This document shows positions 6,511 through 6,657 of a DNA stretch of 6,657 nucleotides, piece by piece. The DNA lies in the NCBI GenBank assembly GCA_001872985.1, contig MNYA01000016.1, positions 1 through 6,657 on the forward strand. The letters are read 5' to 3'. Positions within the stretch are counted from its first letter, which is position 1, and every line of letters starts with the position of its first letter. The stretch comes from a bacterium CG2_30_54_10. Its GTDB lineage: Bacteria; Muiribacteriota; Ozemobacteria; Ozemobacterales; Ozemobacteraceae. The notes beneath the pieces were generated by a model. The model was not told the DNA's origin. It saw only the letters and a program-made list of their open reading frames with translations, and searched no databases. The translations under genes were made by a program, and so were the position numbers.

Positions 6511-6647
6511 CGTAACTTCTCAATAAAGGGGGGCACGCGCCCCCCTTCGCCTCGCGAAGTAAATTCGCGAGGCTCATCCCCTGCGGTCGGGCGCTTTGCG
6601 CCCTCCGGTGCGCTCTCATACCTCCCCCGGATTATTGAGATGATACG
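6511..6647. mobile_element. 137-bp MITE-like palindromic element with terminal inverted repeats
   Basis: The ends CGTAACTTCTCAATAA (6511-6526) and TTATTGAGATGATACG (6632-6647) are inverted repeats matching at 14 of 16 positions. The hexamer AAGATA sits immediately outside both ends (6505-6510 and 6648-6653), as a target-site duplication would. The interior is nearly all foldable: 6526-6534 with 6539-6547 (loop ACGC), GCCTCGCGAA at 6549-6558 with its complement at 6564-6573, and GGGCGC-TTT-GCGCCC at 6589-6603. No transposase is encoded. The first 40 bp also occur at 2479-2518. It lies about 120 bp upstream of the pha promoter. A tandem REP/BIME-type intergenic repeat is the main alternative, since the window ends just as a second CGT begins. 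Confidence 0.5.
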
Positions 6648-6657
6648 AAGATACGTT

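Noticed and set aside
6386..6619. 77-aa open frame on the - strand upstream of phaE
   Set aside because: It is mostly translation of the hairpin-rich repeat element and runs through the operator-like dyad up to the pha promoter. No protein family is recognised; the KGGACPP stretch comes from the repeat.

Overview
The window carries one long partial gene on the + strand and, converging on it, a complete four-gene polyhydroxybutyrate (PHB) operon on the - strand. Its two intergenic ends hold related repeat sequences. The organism is a bacterium with moderate GC and strong AGGAG-type ribosome binding sites. The two-subunit PHA synthase (a PhaC of about 360 aa plus a small PhaE-type partner) and the very TPR-rich neighbour would fit a sulfate-reducing or syntrophic deltaproteobacterium (Desulfobacterota). 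That placement is inferred from gene content, not proven.

Layout: 1-2478 (+) is the C-terminal 825 residues of a giant tetratricopeptide-repeat protein whose start lies outside the window. 2479-2616 is a convergent intergenic spacer with two strong inverted repeats: a 40-bp sequence that recurs near the right end, and a 33-bp near-perfect palindrome. 6328-2617 (-), read right to left, is phaE, phaC, phaB and phaA. The gaps between them are 84, 70 and 126 bp. phaC, phaB and phaA each have a clear AGGAG site, and a sigma70-type promoter (TTGACA, 18 bp, TAGGAT) lies just upstream of phaE. 6329-6657 has no credible gene. It holds that promoter, a TTTTGC-CGC-GCAAAA palindrome that could be an operator, a 7-bp-stem hairpin, and a 137-bp MITE-like element with 16-bp terminal inverted repeats flanked by AAGATA.

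Function: PhaA condenses two acetyl-CoA to acetoacetyl-CoA. PhaB reduces it to (R)-3-hydroxybutyryl-CoA, and the PhaE-PhaC synthase polymerises that into PHB granules. The pathway from acetyl-CoA to polymer is therefore encoded in one transcription unit. The most unusual points are the very short PhaE partner (141 aa), the FabG-like character of the reductase, and the 40-bp direct repeats that bracket the operon. The core enzymes are well-known families. I see no clear evidence for a wholly new system.
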